Counted from the stretch's first letter, positions 28,477 through 37,386 are shown. The stretch: 64,000 nucleotides of DNA from Formosa algae (GCF_001439665.1 NZ_LMAK01000063.1:52820-116819), one strand, 5' to 3'. Notes: generated by a model from the letters alone, not told the origin. Program-made: numbers and translations.

Positions 28477-28770
28477 ATGTCTTATTTTTCCAACTACGGT
28501 TTTTCCGTAATGTAAAATCTTGTAATTAAGTTTTTTTCGATGAAATACAGGTTTTACATAAAATTAAAAAATGAAAAATCTTTTTTTTTTTTACGTTTGA
28601 TAAGTTGAAGGAAATTTCTTGAGTTTGAAGTCTTTATTAATTTCTGAATACAAGATCGATATAGCTGGCGCCAGCTTATTTAAAAAACTTCAACCATAAA
28701 AATTTAAGGTTTTTTATGAGGCCAAACACTCGTATTAATCAAGCTATTTAAAAGTCTAAAAATTATGAAA
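28451..28770 (+). repeat. Intergenic leader repeat, copy 1
   Basis: About 320 bases, from the terminator 3' arm to the start codon of the first GLPGLI gene, recur with point differences and small indels at 32249-32586. It holds the T-rich run at 28581, a TACGTTTG -7 box (28592-28599), the 14-base palindrome AGCTGGCGCCAGCT (28663-28676) and a roughly 160-base transcribed leader. This accounts for the gene-free stretch 28409-28764. Retention of the palindrome and -7 box in both copies suggests a shared control region for the two GLPGLI cassettes. Confidence 0.88.
28592..28599 (+). promoter_or_regulatory. -7 promoter box in leader copy 1
   Basis: TACGTTTG fits TAnnTTTG and is unchanged in leader copy 2. 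It lies just after a 12-base T run. Transcription would start near 28604, about 160 bases before the ATG. Confidence 0.5.
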
Positions 28771-29490
28771 AAAAATATATGCGGGCTGTTATTACTATTA
28801 TGTTTTTCTACAGTATTTGCACAAAATACGGTTACAGAAGTAACTTATAAAACAGTTTTAAATTTTGCGAATTTATCTGAGAAGATGACTGATAAATACT
28901 CTAAATCTGAAATAAATACTATTGTAAATTCGCGTTCGGGTTACGATGCATTTAATTACACCTTATTATTTAATAATTATGAATCTTTATTTTGGTTAAA
29001 TCCTATAGAGGTTGGTATGGAGTCTGAAGGAGGAAATAATAACCTCGTAACTCTGTACAATCGCGAGAAGGATTCTAAGTTCTATAAAAATTTAAAAGAT
29101 AAGATCTGGTTGGAGAACTTTATGTCTAGTGGAGATGGCTTATTACTTTTAACGCTTAAAGAAGAAAAGGTAGAATGGGATATTACTACAGAAACAAAAA
29201 AAATAGGAAAACAAACTTGTTACAAAGCTAATTTAAACACAGGAAAAAAAGTGTACGGGTATAGCGACATGTCTCCAGATATTTCTGTTTGGTTTACTCC
29301 TGAAATTGCTGTACCCTTCGGACCCAAATCTTTTGGAAATTTACCAGGATTAATTTTAGAGGCTAGTATTGGACCTCGTACTTATTATGCTACATCAATT
29401 AAATATAATGTAGATAAAACCATAAATAAACTAACAGAAGGCAAACCAATAACTCGAGAAGCTTATCGTGCTAGTCGTGCTAAATTTTAA
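28765..29490 (+). CDS. GLPGLI family secreted protein, cassette 1
   Basis: A 241-residue protein with a signal peptide (about residues 1-20, STVFAQ). The family's name motif is present as NLPGLILEA (residues 192-200), preceded by VWFTPEIAVPFGPKSFG and VEWDITTETKKIGKQTCYKA, all hallmarks of the GLPGLI family (TIGR01200). Function of the family is unknown; members are periplasmic or surface proteins usually next to a TonB-receptor-like gene, as here (30-base gap). The last ~35 residues are short compared with the second copy. It is not a paralog close enough to be a recent duplicate of the protein at 32816; the shared part lies mostly in the motif region. Confidence 0.9.
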   Translation: MKKNICGLLLLLCFSTVFAQNTVTEVTYKTVLNFANLSEKMTDKYSKSEINTIVNSRSGYDAFNYTLLFNNYESLFWLNPIEVGMESEGGNNNLVTLYNREKDSKFYKNLKDKIWLENFMSSGDGLLLLTLKEEKVEWDITTETKKIGKQTCYKANLNTGKKVYGYSDMSPDISVWFTPEIAVPFGPKSFGNLPGLILEASIGPRTYYATSIKYNVDKTINKLTEGKPITREAYRASRAKF

Positions 29491-29520
29491 TTTTTTTATT
29501 AATTATATCCATTAACTAAC

Positions 29521-32208
29521 TTGGTGCATTGTAAAACCTACGTATTCTTTTGTATCTTTTTTTTGTTTATGGCTACGGCCTATACACAGCAAATTACATT
29601 AAGCGGAACAGTAAAAGATAGCTTACAAATGCCATTAGAATATGCCAATATTTTAGCTGTGCCAGATTCTACTTCTACTAAAGTGAACTTTTCTATTACC
29701 GATAATTCTGGTTTTTATAGGTTAAATTTAACACCTGGTGTTAGGTATACAATCACAGTTAGCCATCTGGGGCATGAGACACAATATGCTAAAGTGTTTT
29801 CTATAACTGAAAACAACAAGAAAAACTTTATAATGCCAATACAAACCAGTCAGTTAGATCAGGTAGATATAGCCTATACGCCACCTATTTCTATTAAAAG
29901 CGATACAATAAGTTACAGAACAGATTCATTTGTTACTGGAGAAGAGCGAAAATTACGAGATGTTTTAAAAAAATTACCAGGGATAGAGGTCGATCGTGAT
30001 GGAAAAGTAACGGCTAATGGTAAACCTGTAAGTAAAGTATTGGTAGAAAATAAAACATTTTTTACAGGAGGAACTAAACTGGCTATAAATAATTTGCCTG
30101 CAGATGCTATAGATCGGATAGAATTGTTAGATAATTATACCGATGTGGCTATGCTTAAAAATTTACAGAATAGCGAAATTTTAGCCATGAACATAAAATT
30201 AAAAGAAAATAAAAAACAATTTTGGTTCGGAGATTTGGAAGCTGGAGGAGGTGTTAAAGACCGTTATGTCGTGCATCCCACTTTATTTTATTATAGTCCA
30301 GAATCTACTTTTAACTTTATAGGCGATGTAAATAACACAGGACATAAAAGTTTTACATTCCGTGATTATGTCGACTTTGAAGGTGGATATTCTAAATTAA
30401 ATAAACAATCTGGTAGTTACTATACGCTTTCTAATGATGACTTCTCTACATACTTAAAAAATGAAGATTATAAAGCGCATACGAATCAATTTGGTGCATT
30501 GAATGTTAGACGAGCATTAACCCCGTTAACAGATCTTTCTGCTTATGTTATTGTAAACAATGCAACTTCTGAAAATCAAAGAAATACTACAAATACATAT
30601 TTAAATAATGATACTCCATTTGTAGAAGATCGGATAACAATTAGCCAATTACAAACCTTTTTTACGATTGGTAAGATTACCTTGGATTATGATCCTAGTG
30701 CAAATGAAGATTTAGCCTTATCTACTGTATTTAAAATAGCTAACAGCACTAATACAGATTATATAAATACAAATAGTACTTACGATAATAATACCATTAA
30801 CACAGAGTCTAATCTAAAACAGTTATTCTTAAATTTGGATTTGCGTTATACTAGAAAGTTTTCTAAAAATCATACTGCTACTTTAGAAATGGATTATAAT
30901 TTTAGTTATGATAAACCGCTTACAGAGTGGCGCACGGATGAAGATATTTTAGAAGGATTAATTCCGCTAGAAACAGATACTGTTTATACTATTCTTCAAA
31001 CTAAAAAGTTGAATATTCATGCTGCAAATGCTGTTGTAAAAGACTATTGGGTTTTAAATGAAAAAAACCACGTGTATACGACTTTAGGAACGCAATTAGC
31101 CTTTAGTAATTTGTATACTAACAATACCCAATTGTTAAGTAATGGAATGCTAAATAATTTTGATTCCGCCGGATTTGGTAACGATTTTACCTATCAATTT
31201 ATCGATAATTTTATAGGGATGGAGTATAAGTTTCAGTTGGGAATTGCTACACTCAAACCCGGTATTTTTTATCATTTTTACTTCTGGAATACGCAACAAT
31301 ACGATTTGGCTACTACCCGAAATACAAATTTACTATTACCTCAATTTAATGCCGAAATAAAGTTTAGTAACGGTAATGCTTTAGATGTAGATTATAATTT
31401 AAATGCGCAATTTCAAACTGTAGAACAGTTAGCAAGTAGGTATGTATTAAGCAGTTTTAATAGTGTTTTTAAAGGTAACGAACAACTGGAACACGATTTA
31501 TACCATCGCATTAGTTTTCGGCTTTCTAAATACAGTACTTTAAAAGGATTGAATTACTCTATAAGGGCAGCATACAATAAAAAAGAGAAGCAATTTAAAC
31601 ATGTAACTCAGCTAGATGGCATAGAGAGTGTAAATACTATTATACTTTTTGATAGACCAGAAGACAGTTGGAATATATTTGGTAATATTTCTAAGCGTAT
31701 TAACCGATTAAGATTTAAATTAACTGGATATGCAAATTATAGTAATTTCTATCAGTTATTAAATTCCGAAATCAATAAGAATACGTCTAAAACAGTCATG
31801 GTAAAGACTGGTCTATCAACTCATTTTAAAACATGGCCAAATCTTGAGCTAGAATACTCAAAAAATATAAGCTTGTATAAAGCTATTGGGTTAAATACCA
31901 CCTATAATACAGATGTTTTATCGGCTGCCGTAGAATACGATTTTTTAAACGCATTTATTTTTAAAATAGATTACGAATTAGAGATTTTTGAACATAAAGA
32001 TCAAGCCGTTTACAACACCTTCGATAATGCTAATGCTTCCCTTTTTTATCAGAGAGAAAATAGTTCTTGGGGTTTTGAAATAGGTGCTCATAATATGTTT
32101 AATACCACGTTTAGGCAAGGAAATTCATTTTCAAACTATCTTATAAGTGATAGTAAAACATACATTATGCCTAGAATGTTGCTGTTTAAAGTACAATATA
32201 AATTGTAG
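29521..32208 (+). CDS. TonB-dependent-receptor-like outer membrane barrel with carboxypeptidase-regulatory-like domain, cassette 1
   Basis: An 895-residue outer-membrane protein. A signal peptide (about 1-22, ATAYTQQ) precedes a CarboxypepD_reg-like domain (residues about 24-100, SGTVKDSLQMPLEYANIL ... SHLGHETQYAKVF), a plug-like segment (LRDVLKKLPGIEVDRDGKV ... NLPADAIDRIELLDNYTDV) and a long beta-barrel ending in FKVQYKL. The start is not an ATG: TTG at 29521 or GTG at 29524 are the only choices that keep the signal peptide, since the first ATG (29569) falls within it. The gene follows the GLPGLI gene by 30 bases. Its 3' 360 bases recur at 36245. The ligand is unknown. Confidence 0.88.
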   Translation: MVHCKTYVFFCIFFLFMATAYTQQITLSGTVKDSLQMPLEYANILAVPDSTSTKVNFSITDNSGFYRLNLTPGVRYTITVSHLGHETQYAKVFSITENNKKNFIMPIQTSQLDQVDIAYTPPISIKSDTISYRTDSFVTGEERKLRDVLKKLPGIEVDRDGKVTANGKPVSKVLVENKTFFTGGTKLAINNLPADAIDRIELLDNYTDVAMLKNLQNSEILAMNIKLKENKKQFWFGDLEAGGGVKDRYVVHPTLFYYSPESTFNFIGDVNNTGHKSFTFRDYVDFEGGYSKLNKQSGSYYTLSNDDFSTYLKNEDYKAHTNQFGALNVRRALTPLTDLSAYVIVNNATSENQRNTTNTYLNNDTPFVEDRITISQLQTFFTIGKITLDYDPSANEDLALSTVFKIANSTNTDYINTNSTYDNNTINTESNLKQLFLNLDLRYTRKFSKNHTATLEMDYNFSYDKPLTEWRTDEDILEGLIPLETDTVYTILQTKKLNIHAANAVVKDYWVLNEKNHVYTTLGTQLAFSNLYTNNTQLLSNGMLNNFDSAGFGNDFTYQFIDNFIGMEYKFQLGIATLKPGIFYHFYFWNTQQYDLATTRNTNLLLPQFNAEIKFSNGNALDVDYNLNAQFQTVEQLASRYVLSSFNSVFKGNEQLEHDLYHRISFRLSKYSTLKGLNYSIRAAYNKKEKQFKHVTQLDGIESVNTIILFDRPEDSWNIFGNISKRINRLRFKLTGYANYSNFYQLLNSEINKNTSKTVMVKTGLSTHFKTWPNLELEYSKNISLYKAIGLNTTYNTDVLSAAVEYDFLNAFIFKIDYELEIFEHKDQAVYNTFDNANASLFYQRENSSWGFEIGAHNMFNTTFRQGNSFSNYLISDSKTYIMPRMLLFKVQYKL

Positions 32209-32218
32209 GTGTTTCTTT
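31849..32218 (+). repeat. Donor copy of the 370-bp receptor 3'-end repeat
   Basis: Identical in length to 36245-36614, with six mismatches by my count and no gaps. It covers the last ~120 codons of the first receptor, its stop and 10 bases after it. Confidence 0.95.
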
Positions 32219-32233
32219 AATATATTTTAAGCT

Positions 32234-32275
32234 CATCCTAAAATTGTGCAACACTGTTTTAGAATGGTTTTTTTA
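32234..32275 (+). terminator. Imperfect terminator after the first receptor
   Basis: The stem CAT-CTAAAAT with GTTTTAG-ATG has one mismatch and a 10-base loop, and T8 follows. It corresponds in position and sequence to the terminator at 28435, in a decayed form. Confidence 0.6.
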
Positions 32276-32586
32276 TGTCTTATTTATCCAACTACGGTTT
32301 TTCCGTAATGTAAAACCTTGTTTTTAAGTGTTTTTCGATGAAATGCAGGTTTTTCATAAAATTAAAAAATAAAAAATCTTTTTTTTTTTTACGTTTGATA
32401 AGTTGAAGGAAATTTCTTGAGTTTGAAGTCTTAATAAATTTCTGAATACAAGATCGATCATAGCTGGCGCCAGCTTATTTAAAAAACTTCAACCATAAAA
32501 CTTCAAGGCTTTTTATGAAGCCAAACATTCGTATTAATCAACCTGTTTAAAAGTATTACAGGTTTAAAATTTTAAAAATTATGAAA
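32249..32586 (+). repeat. Intergenic leader repeat, copy 2
   Basis: The second copy of the ~320-base leader, with the TACGTTTG box at 32390-32397 and the palindrome AGCTGGCGCCAGCT at 32462-32475 both unchanged. It differs from copy 1 by scattered substitutions and by an extra ~15 bases before the start codon. It ends at the ATG of the frameshifted mini-ORF rather than at a GLPGLI gene. Confidence 0.88.
32390..32397 (+). promoter_or_regulatory. -7 promoter box in leader copy 2
   Basis: TACGTTTG, the same box as in copy 1, 183 bases before the mini-ORF ATG at 32581. Confidence 0.5.
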
Positions 32587-32764
32587 ATATTAGTAAGTAT
32601 ATTATTTATTTCTTTTTTTGGAAGTAATGTTAGTATTGATAAGAATAAGGGGCTTGATATCTCTGGAGATGTGTGTAGGTGATGGGATTCCTGAAGTGAC
32701 TTCAATTGTAGATTGTGAATCTGCTGATGCCATGATGGATGAATATTCAGATTACTGCAATTAA
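32581..32764 (+). pseudogene. Frameshifted small secreted Cys-containing peptide gene
   Basis: An ATG directly after leader copy 2 opens a frame reading MKILVSILFISFFGSNVS, a short signal-like sequence, and stops at 32682 after 33 codons (ending GDVCR). Shifting by one base near GATGTGTGTA continues into an open frame, CVGDGIPEVTSIVDC ... MMDEYSDYCN, that stops at 32764. Removing one base would give a peptide of about 60 residues with a signal and three Cys. It takes the place held by the GLPGLI gene in cassette 1 and a hairpin follows it. Either a broken gene, a 33-residue peptide, or a frameshifted product. No known family recognised. Confidence 0.5.
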
Positions 32765-32772
32765 TTTATATC

Positions 32773-32801
32773 AACCACGATCTTCTTATTAGATCGTGGT
32801 T
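32773..32801 (+). terminator. Hairpin between the mini-ORF and the second GLPGLI gene
   Basis: A perfect 11-bp stem (AACCACGATCT with AGATCGTGGTT) and seven-base loop end in TTTT, eight bases after the mini-ORF stop and 14 bases before the GLPGLI ATG. It looks like a terminator or attenuator within the cassette. Confidence 0.75.
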
Positions 32802-32815
32802 TTAAACCTTTAATT

Positions 32816-33580
32816 ATGAAATATAACATTACAATTTTTTTTCTAGTACTTTGTTGTCAAGGAGTTTTATCTCAGGTAAAAACGGGTGTAGTGTATTATG
32901 GCGAGATTCAGAGTTTATCTCTTGGGTCTCCAGTAGGAAAAGACTATAATGCGCTACTGGTATTTGATACTGATAGATCTCTTTATACTACTAGAAAAGA
33001 CTCGTTAGAACAGTTAACTAACAGTATGAAACAAGAACATAAGTTTACCTTTACTGTAAGTACTAGCGAAGAGGGATTTCTATATTATAACGATTTAAAA
33101 AACAAAACACTTTTTGCTAGAGATTTAGGTTTCAGCTATGTTAAGGAGGGTATACCTAAGATAGTTTGGGATATTACAAGCAAAACTAAAGTAATAGGTG
33201 ATTTTGAGTGTCAAATGGCAACCTGTACATTTAGAGGAAGAACATATACAGCTTGGTTTACTATGCAAGTGCCCTTGCCATATGGTCCTTGGAAATTACA
33301 AGGACTACCTGGGTTGATTTTAGAAGCTTACGATGCACATAAAGAAATTTTTTGGTACTTTAAAGAAATGCAATATCCATCGCGTTTTCAATATTTATTA
33401 AAGCCTATTAATAACCCCACTAATGAATGGATGACGTTTAATGCGTTTAAAAATAATTTGGAAGAAAAGCTGAATCAAGCAACATTAAATGGTAGAATAC
33501 TATCAGAAAAAACAGGAGTTCCTATTCATGAAGATAAAAATCCAGGAAACATATTTATTGAAGTGTTTGGAACGTTTTAA
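32816..33580 (+). CDS. GLPGLI family secreted protein, cassette 2
   Basis: A 254-residue protein with a signal peptide (about 1-20, CCQGVLSQ) and the intact family motif GLPGLILEAYDAH from residue 163. The flanking family text is VWDITSKTKVIGDFECQMATC and AWFTMQVPLPYGPW. Two Cys residues (131, 137) are candidates for a disulfide. The downstream receptor gene starts inside its last 53 bases, so expression is coupled. Function unknown; it probably works with the adjoining barrel in the envelope. Confidence 0.92.
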   Translation: MKYNITIFFLVLCCQGVLSQVKTGVVYYGEIQSLSLGSPVGKDYNALLVFDTDRSLYTTRKDSLEQLTNSMKQEHKFTFTVSTSEEGFLYYNDLKNKTLFARDLGFSYVKEGIPKIVWDITSKTKVIGDFECQMATCTFRGRTYTAWFTMQVPLPYGPWKLQGLPGLILEAYDAHKEIFWYFKEMQYPSRFQYLLKPINNPTNEWMTFNAFKNNLEEKLNQATLNGRILSEKTGVPIHEDKNPGNIFIEVFGTF

Positions 33581-36200
33581 ACAAAAATTTATAGGTTTTA
33601 ATGTATTACTGCTAATATTGGTACTTTGTGTATCTAAGACATCGTTGGCTCAAAACATTTCTATATCTGGTTTCGTAAAAAATGCTCAAGATAGTTTGCC
33701 AATAACAGGCACATCGGTAGTGTTAAAAGCTAATAATACATTTTTAGGATATGCTTATTCAGATGAGGCTGGTGCTTTTAATATTAATGTAGAAGCTATA
33801 TATAAACAATTTGTATTAGAGGTTAGTGCTTTGGGTTTTAAAAGATATAAAGATTCGTTGATTGTTATGGACAATGAAAATGTGTCGCGAAACGTATATT
33901 TATCAGAAAAGATAGAAACACTATCCACTGTTGTACTAAAGTCTACAGAAAAAATTGAGGTTAATAGAGATACTATTTCTTATCGATTGTCGGCTTTTGA
34001 GTATGGTATTGAAAATTCTGTAGAAGATATGCTTAAAAATCTTCCAGGAATAGAGGTTGATGATAACGGTATAATTAGGGCTTTAGGTGAGCCTATTGAT
34101 AAAATCTTGATAGAAGGCGACGATTTGGCCAATTCTAATTATAAGGTTATTTCACAGAATTTAGACCCTTCAGCATTGAAGTCTATAGAAATAATTCAGA
34201 ATTATGAAGAAAATCCTGTTTTAAAGCAGTTTCTTAACTCTAGTGCCGTCGTTTTAAATTTAAAACTTAAGGAAGATAAGAAGTCAATGCTTTTCGGTAA
34301 AGCAGATGTTGGTTTAGGCTTAGAGAACCGGTATTCTGGGGACTTGAATTTGGCATTTATTAATCCTAATTTTAAATTATTAAACTTAGGATTTGTTAAT
34401 AATATAGGAAGAACGGCAGGGGCTCAATTTAGTAATTACGAATTTAGTATAGGCGGTTTTAACGATTTTAAAAAATCATATAAACTAAATCAAAACCCAA
34501 TGGTTTACCTACAAGGCTCAATTATGGATATTGACGAAAAATACTATGTAGAAAATCAAGCGCTTTCAAATAGTTTATTATTTAATAAAAAGTTTAGTAA
34601 AACCTTACACATAAAAAATACCTTATATACTTATCGCGATAATTTTAAAAAAGATTATAACATTGGTTATACCTATTTTGTTCCTCCCAATACTATTTCA
34701 TATTCCGAGCATAATAACTTTGAAAATACAGATTTTAGTATAGGAAACGATTTTGAACTACAATCTAATCCTTCGGCTTCATCTAATCTTATTATTTCAG
34801 CCTCATTTGTTTATAAAAACAAAAACGATATGAATGACTTGGTTACCAATGGAAATCTTATCAATCAAACTTTAAAATCAAAGATAAATAATTTTGATGC
34901 TCAAGTACAGTATACTAAGAAATTAAATAATGGAGCCTTAGTTTTAGATGGTTTTTCAGGAGTTAAAAGTAACGACGAATTATTTACAATACACCCTAAT
35001 GCCTTTGCGCAGGACAGTACAAATTCCGAACTAAATACAAATTACAAATCATCTCTCAAATATTGGGGAGCGGAATCGGCTTTTGTATTTAAATCGGGTA
35101 AAACCTCTCATTCATATACCATCGGTGTATTGCACACAAGTGAAAATATAAAAGGACAATCTTATGCAAATAAGTTAGTTGTAGATAGTTTGTCAGGATC
35201 AGATAATGCAAAAAAAATTGAACCAAAAGCTCAGGTTAAACTTAAATTACCAATGGGAGAACGTTTGGAGTTTAATGCTATAGCAGAAGGGAAAATAAGT
35301 TTTTATAAAAGGAATAACACGAGTAGTTCTCTTTTTTTGCCAAATGCTGATTTTAATATTCAGCTTAAAGAAGGAAAAACAGGGAATTATAGAGTGGGTT
35401 GGGAATACGTATCCAAATTAGAAACATTAGATTATTATGTCGATTTTTTTATCGTAAATAGTTACCGTTCTCTAAGTTTAGGAGCCAATCGGGTAGAGGC
35501 TATAACCAATAACCGTTATTATTTTAGGCATAGTTTTTCTGATGTTAAAAAGCGACTTTTTTTTAGTACTAGTCTATCTTATAAACACTTTAATTCGCAG
35601 TTTGTTCAGGAAGGTCTTTTAAATCAAGATTTTAATATATCACGAAGCGTTTATACTTCGGGGCAGAATTTTATCTTTTTCAATACAAGTGTTACTACCT
35701 ACTCTAAACCTTTAAATATGTCATTAAAAGTAGGATATAATTACAGTCGTGTTATTAATCCTTCAGTGGTAAATAATACGTTTTTAGAAACTGTAAACAA
35801 TACATCGGGCTTTGGGTTAACTGGGACAAGTTACTTTAGATCCTTTTTTAATTTTAAGTTTCAAATGAATTATACAGACAACAAAGGCTGGAATACAGAG
35901 ACCGAGGTTAGGAATAGGAGATTTCAATTTATGTTTAATCCTATATTTAAAATTAATTCGGAATGGATTATCAATGCAAAGTTTAAAAATTATTTGGTCG
36001 ATTCCATTTTTTACGATGCTAATTATATGGAAATAATATATGAACCTGAACTTAAAAAATGGAGTCTAGGGCTGTATGTTCAGAATATATTTAATAAGGA
36101 AACCTTCGAGTTTAATTATTTAAACAACTACACAAATACTAATATTTCCTATAAAACAGTCCCTAGGTATGCGTATGTCTATTGGAGGTTTAAATTTTAG
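33528..36200 (+). CDS. TonB-dependent-receptor-like outer membrane barrel, cassette 2
   Basis: I place the start at the ATG at 33528 (MKIKIQETYLLKC), 890 residues, overlapping the GLPGLI gene by 53 bases; the open frame runs a little further upstream but without a better start. A hydrophobic signal lies at about residues 25-42 (VLLLILVLCVSKTSLAQ). A CarboxypepD_reg-like domain (ISISGFVKNAQDSLPITGTS ... SALGFKRYKD) and a plug-like part (VEDMLKNLPGIEVDDNGII ... LDPSALKSIEIIQNYEENP) precede a long barrel ending YAYVYWRFKF. It shares architecture with the first receptor but is well diverged. Ligand unknown. Confidence 0.88.
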   Translation: MKIKIQETYLLKCLERFKQKFIGFNVLLLILVLCVSKTSLAQNISISGFVKNAQDSLPITGTSVVLKANNTFLGYAYSDEAGAFNINVEAIYKQFVLEVSALGFKRYKDSLIVMDNENVSRNVYLSEKIETLSTVVLKSTEKIEVNRDTISYRLSAFEYGIENSVEDMLKNLPGIEVDDNGIIRALGEPIDKILIEGDDLANSNYKVISQNLDPSALKSIEIIQNYEENPVLKQFLNSSAVVLNLKLKEDKKSMLFGKADVGLGLENRYSGDLNLAFINPNFKLLNLGFVNNIGRTAGAQFSNYEFSIGGFNDFKKSYKLNQNPMVYLQGSIMDIDEKYYVENQALSNSLLFNKKFSKTLHIKNTLYTYRDNFKKDYNIGYTYFVPPNTISYSEHNNFENTDFSIGNDFELQSNPSASSNLIISASFVYKNKNDMNDLVTNGNLINQTLKSKINNFDAQVQYTKKLNNGALVLDGFSGVKSNDELFTIHPNAFAQDSTNSELNTNYKSSLKYWGAESAFVFKSGKTSHSYTIGVLHTSENIKGQSYANKLVVDSLSGSDNAKKIEPKAQVKLKLPMGERLEFNAIAEGKISFYKRNNTSSSLFLPNADFNIQLKEGKTGNYRVGWEYVSKLETLDYYVDFFIVNSYRSLSLGANRVEAITNNRYYFRHSFSDVKKRLFFSTSLSYKHFNSQFVQEGLLNQDFNISRSVYTSGQNFIFFNTSVTTYSKPLNMSLKVGYNYSRVINPSVVNNTFLETVNNTSGFGLTGTSYFRSFFNFKFQMNYTDNKGWNTETEVRNRRFQFMFNPIFKINSEWIINAKFKNYLVDSIFYDANYMEIIYEPELKKWSLGLYVQNIFNKETFEFNYLNNYTNTNISYKTVPRYAYVYWRFKF

Positions 36201-36244
36201 CACTGACAATAAATAAGATAAAGAGTTTATCTTTAATTCTTAAA

Positions 36245-36604
36245 CTAGAATACTCAAAAAATATAAGCTTGTATAAAGCTATTGGGTTAAATACGACCTA
36301 TAACACTGATGTTTTATCAGCTGCCGTAGAATACGATTTTTTAAACGCATTTATTTTTAAAATGGATTACGAATTAGAGATTTTTGAACATAAAGATCAA
36401 GCCGTTTACAACACCTTCGATAATGCTAATGCTTCCCTTTTTTATCAGAGAGAAAATAGTTCTTGGGGTTTTGAAATAGGTGCTCATAATATGTTTAATA
36501 CCACGTTTAGACAAGGAAATTCATTTTCAAACTATCTTATAAGTGATAGTAAAACATACATTATGCCTAGAATGTTGCTGTTTAAAGTACAATATAAATT
36601 GTAG
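36245..36604 (+). pseudogene. Orphan 3' fragment of the first TonB-receptor-like gene
   Basis: The last ~119 codons of the receptor at 29521-32208 reappear here in frame to the same stop, ending FKVQYKL. The repeat continues ten bases past the stop (to 36614). It begins abruptly 45 bases after the stop of the second receptor with no signal peptide, start site or plug. An internal ATG could give a 111-residue product but it would be an unexported barrel fragment. This is a recombination scar, about 98% identical to its source. Confidence 0.9.
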
Positions 36605-36624
36605 GTGTTTCTTAAATTTTGCTT

Positions 36625-36641
36625 GCATATCTTAAATATGC
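36625..36641 (+). promoter_or_regulatory. Inverted repeat upstream of the CoA transferase genes
   Basis: GCATAT-CTTAA-ATATGC, a perfect 6-bp inverted repeat with a five-base centre, 47 bases before the ATG of the A subunit. Possible operator; nothing else supports it. Confidence 0.3.
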
Positions 36642-36687
36642 ACTTCAATATTTCGTATTTTTAAAAGGATACTAAATTCAAAATATC

Positions 36688-37386
36688 ATGATTAAAAAAA
36701 CAGTACAATCTGTAACAGATGCCCTTGAAGGCGTTAGCAATAACATGACGTTTATGCTTGGTGGTTTTGGTTTGTGTGGTATTCCGGAACAGGCCATTTC
36801 AGAATTAGTCAAGCGAGATATAAAAGGATTAACCTGCATTTCTAATAATGCGGGTGTAGACGATTTTGGTTTAGGACTTCTCTTGCAAAACAAGCAAATC
36901 AAAAAAATGGTGTCCTCTTACGTAGGCGAAAATGACGAGTTTGAACGGCAAATGTTAAGTGGCGAACTCGACGTAGAGTTAATTCCTCAAGGCACATTAG
37001 CAGAGCGTTGTCGTGCTGCTCAAGCAGGTTTTCCTGCCATTTATACACCTGCAGGTTATGGAACCGAAGTTGCTATGGGTAAAGAAACCCGAGAGTTTGA
37101 TGGTAAAATGTATGTATTAGAACATGCGTTTAAAGCCGATTTTGCTTTTGTAAAAGCGTGGAAAGGAGATGAAGCAGGAAATCTAATATTTAAGGGGACA
37201 GCCAGAAATTTTAATCCAGTTATGTGTGGTGCAGCAAAAATTACAGTTGCTGAGGTTGAGGAATTAGTGCCTGTTGGTGAACTAGATCCGAATCAAATTC
37301 ATGTACCAGGAATTTTTGTACAGCGTATTTTTCAAGGTAAGAATTATGAAAAACGTATAGAACAACGTACGGTTAGAATAAGATAA
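36688..37386 (+). CDS. scoA: 3-oxoacid CoA-transferase subunit A
   Basis: Transfers CoA between succinyl-CoA and 3-oxoacids such as acetoacetate. The 232-residue alpha subunit has the CoA-transferase family I signature near the N-terminus ([14 protein letters not shown], residues about 28-41). [15 protein letters not shown] follows, and [14 protein letters not shown] lies near residue 170. Length is normal. The B subunit follows after 101 bases, and the pair forms a heterodimer or heterotetramer. Succinyl-CoA:3-ketoacid specificity is inferred from family resemblance; other short-chain acid transferases look alike. Confidence 0.93.
   Translation: MIKKTVQSVTDALEGVSNNMTFMLGGFGLCGIPEQAISELVKRDIKGLTCISNNAGVDDFGLGLLLQNKQIKKMVSSYVGENDEFERQMLSGELDVELIPQGTLAERCRAAQAGFPAIYTPAGYGTEVAMGKETREFDGKMYVLEHAFKADFAFVKAWKGDEAGNLIFKGTARNFNPVMCGAAKITVAEVEELVPVGELDPNQIHVPGIFVQRIFQGKNYEKRIEQRTVRIR

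Noticed and set aside
28578..28600. Long T tract read as a Rho-independent terminator
   Set aside because: No GC-rich hairpin lies before it; it is at the -10 to -20 side of the TACGTTTG box and kept in both leaders, so a promoter-region element is more likely.
36269..36604. A 111-residue protein from an internal ATG in the receptor scar
   Set aside because: It is only the C-terminal barrel strands of the first receptor with no signal peptide or start site; called a pseudogene fragment.
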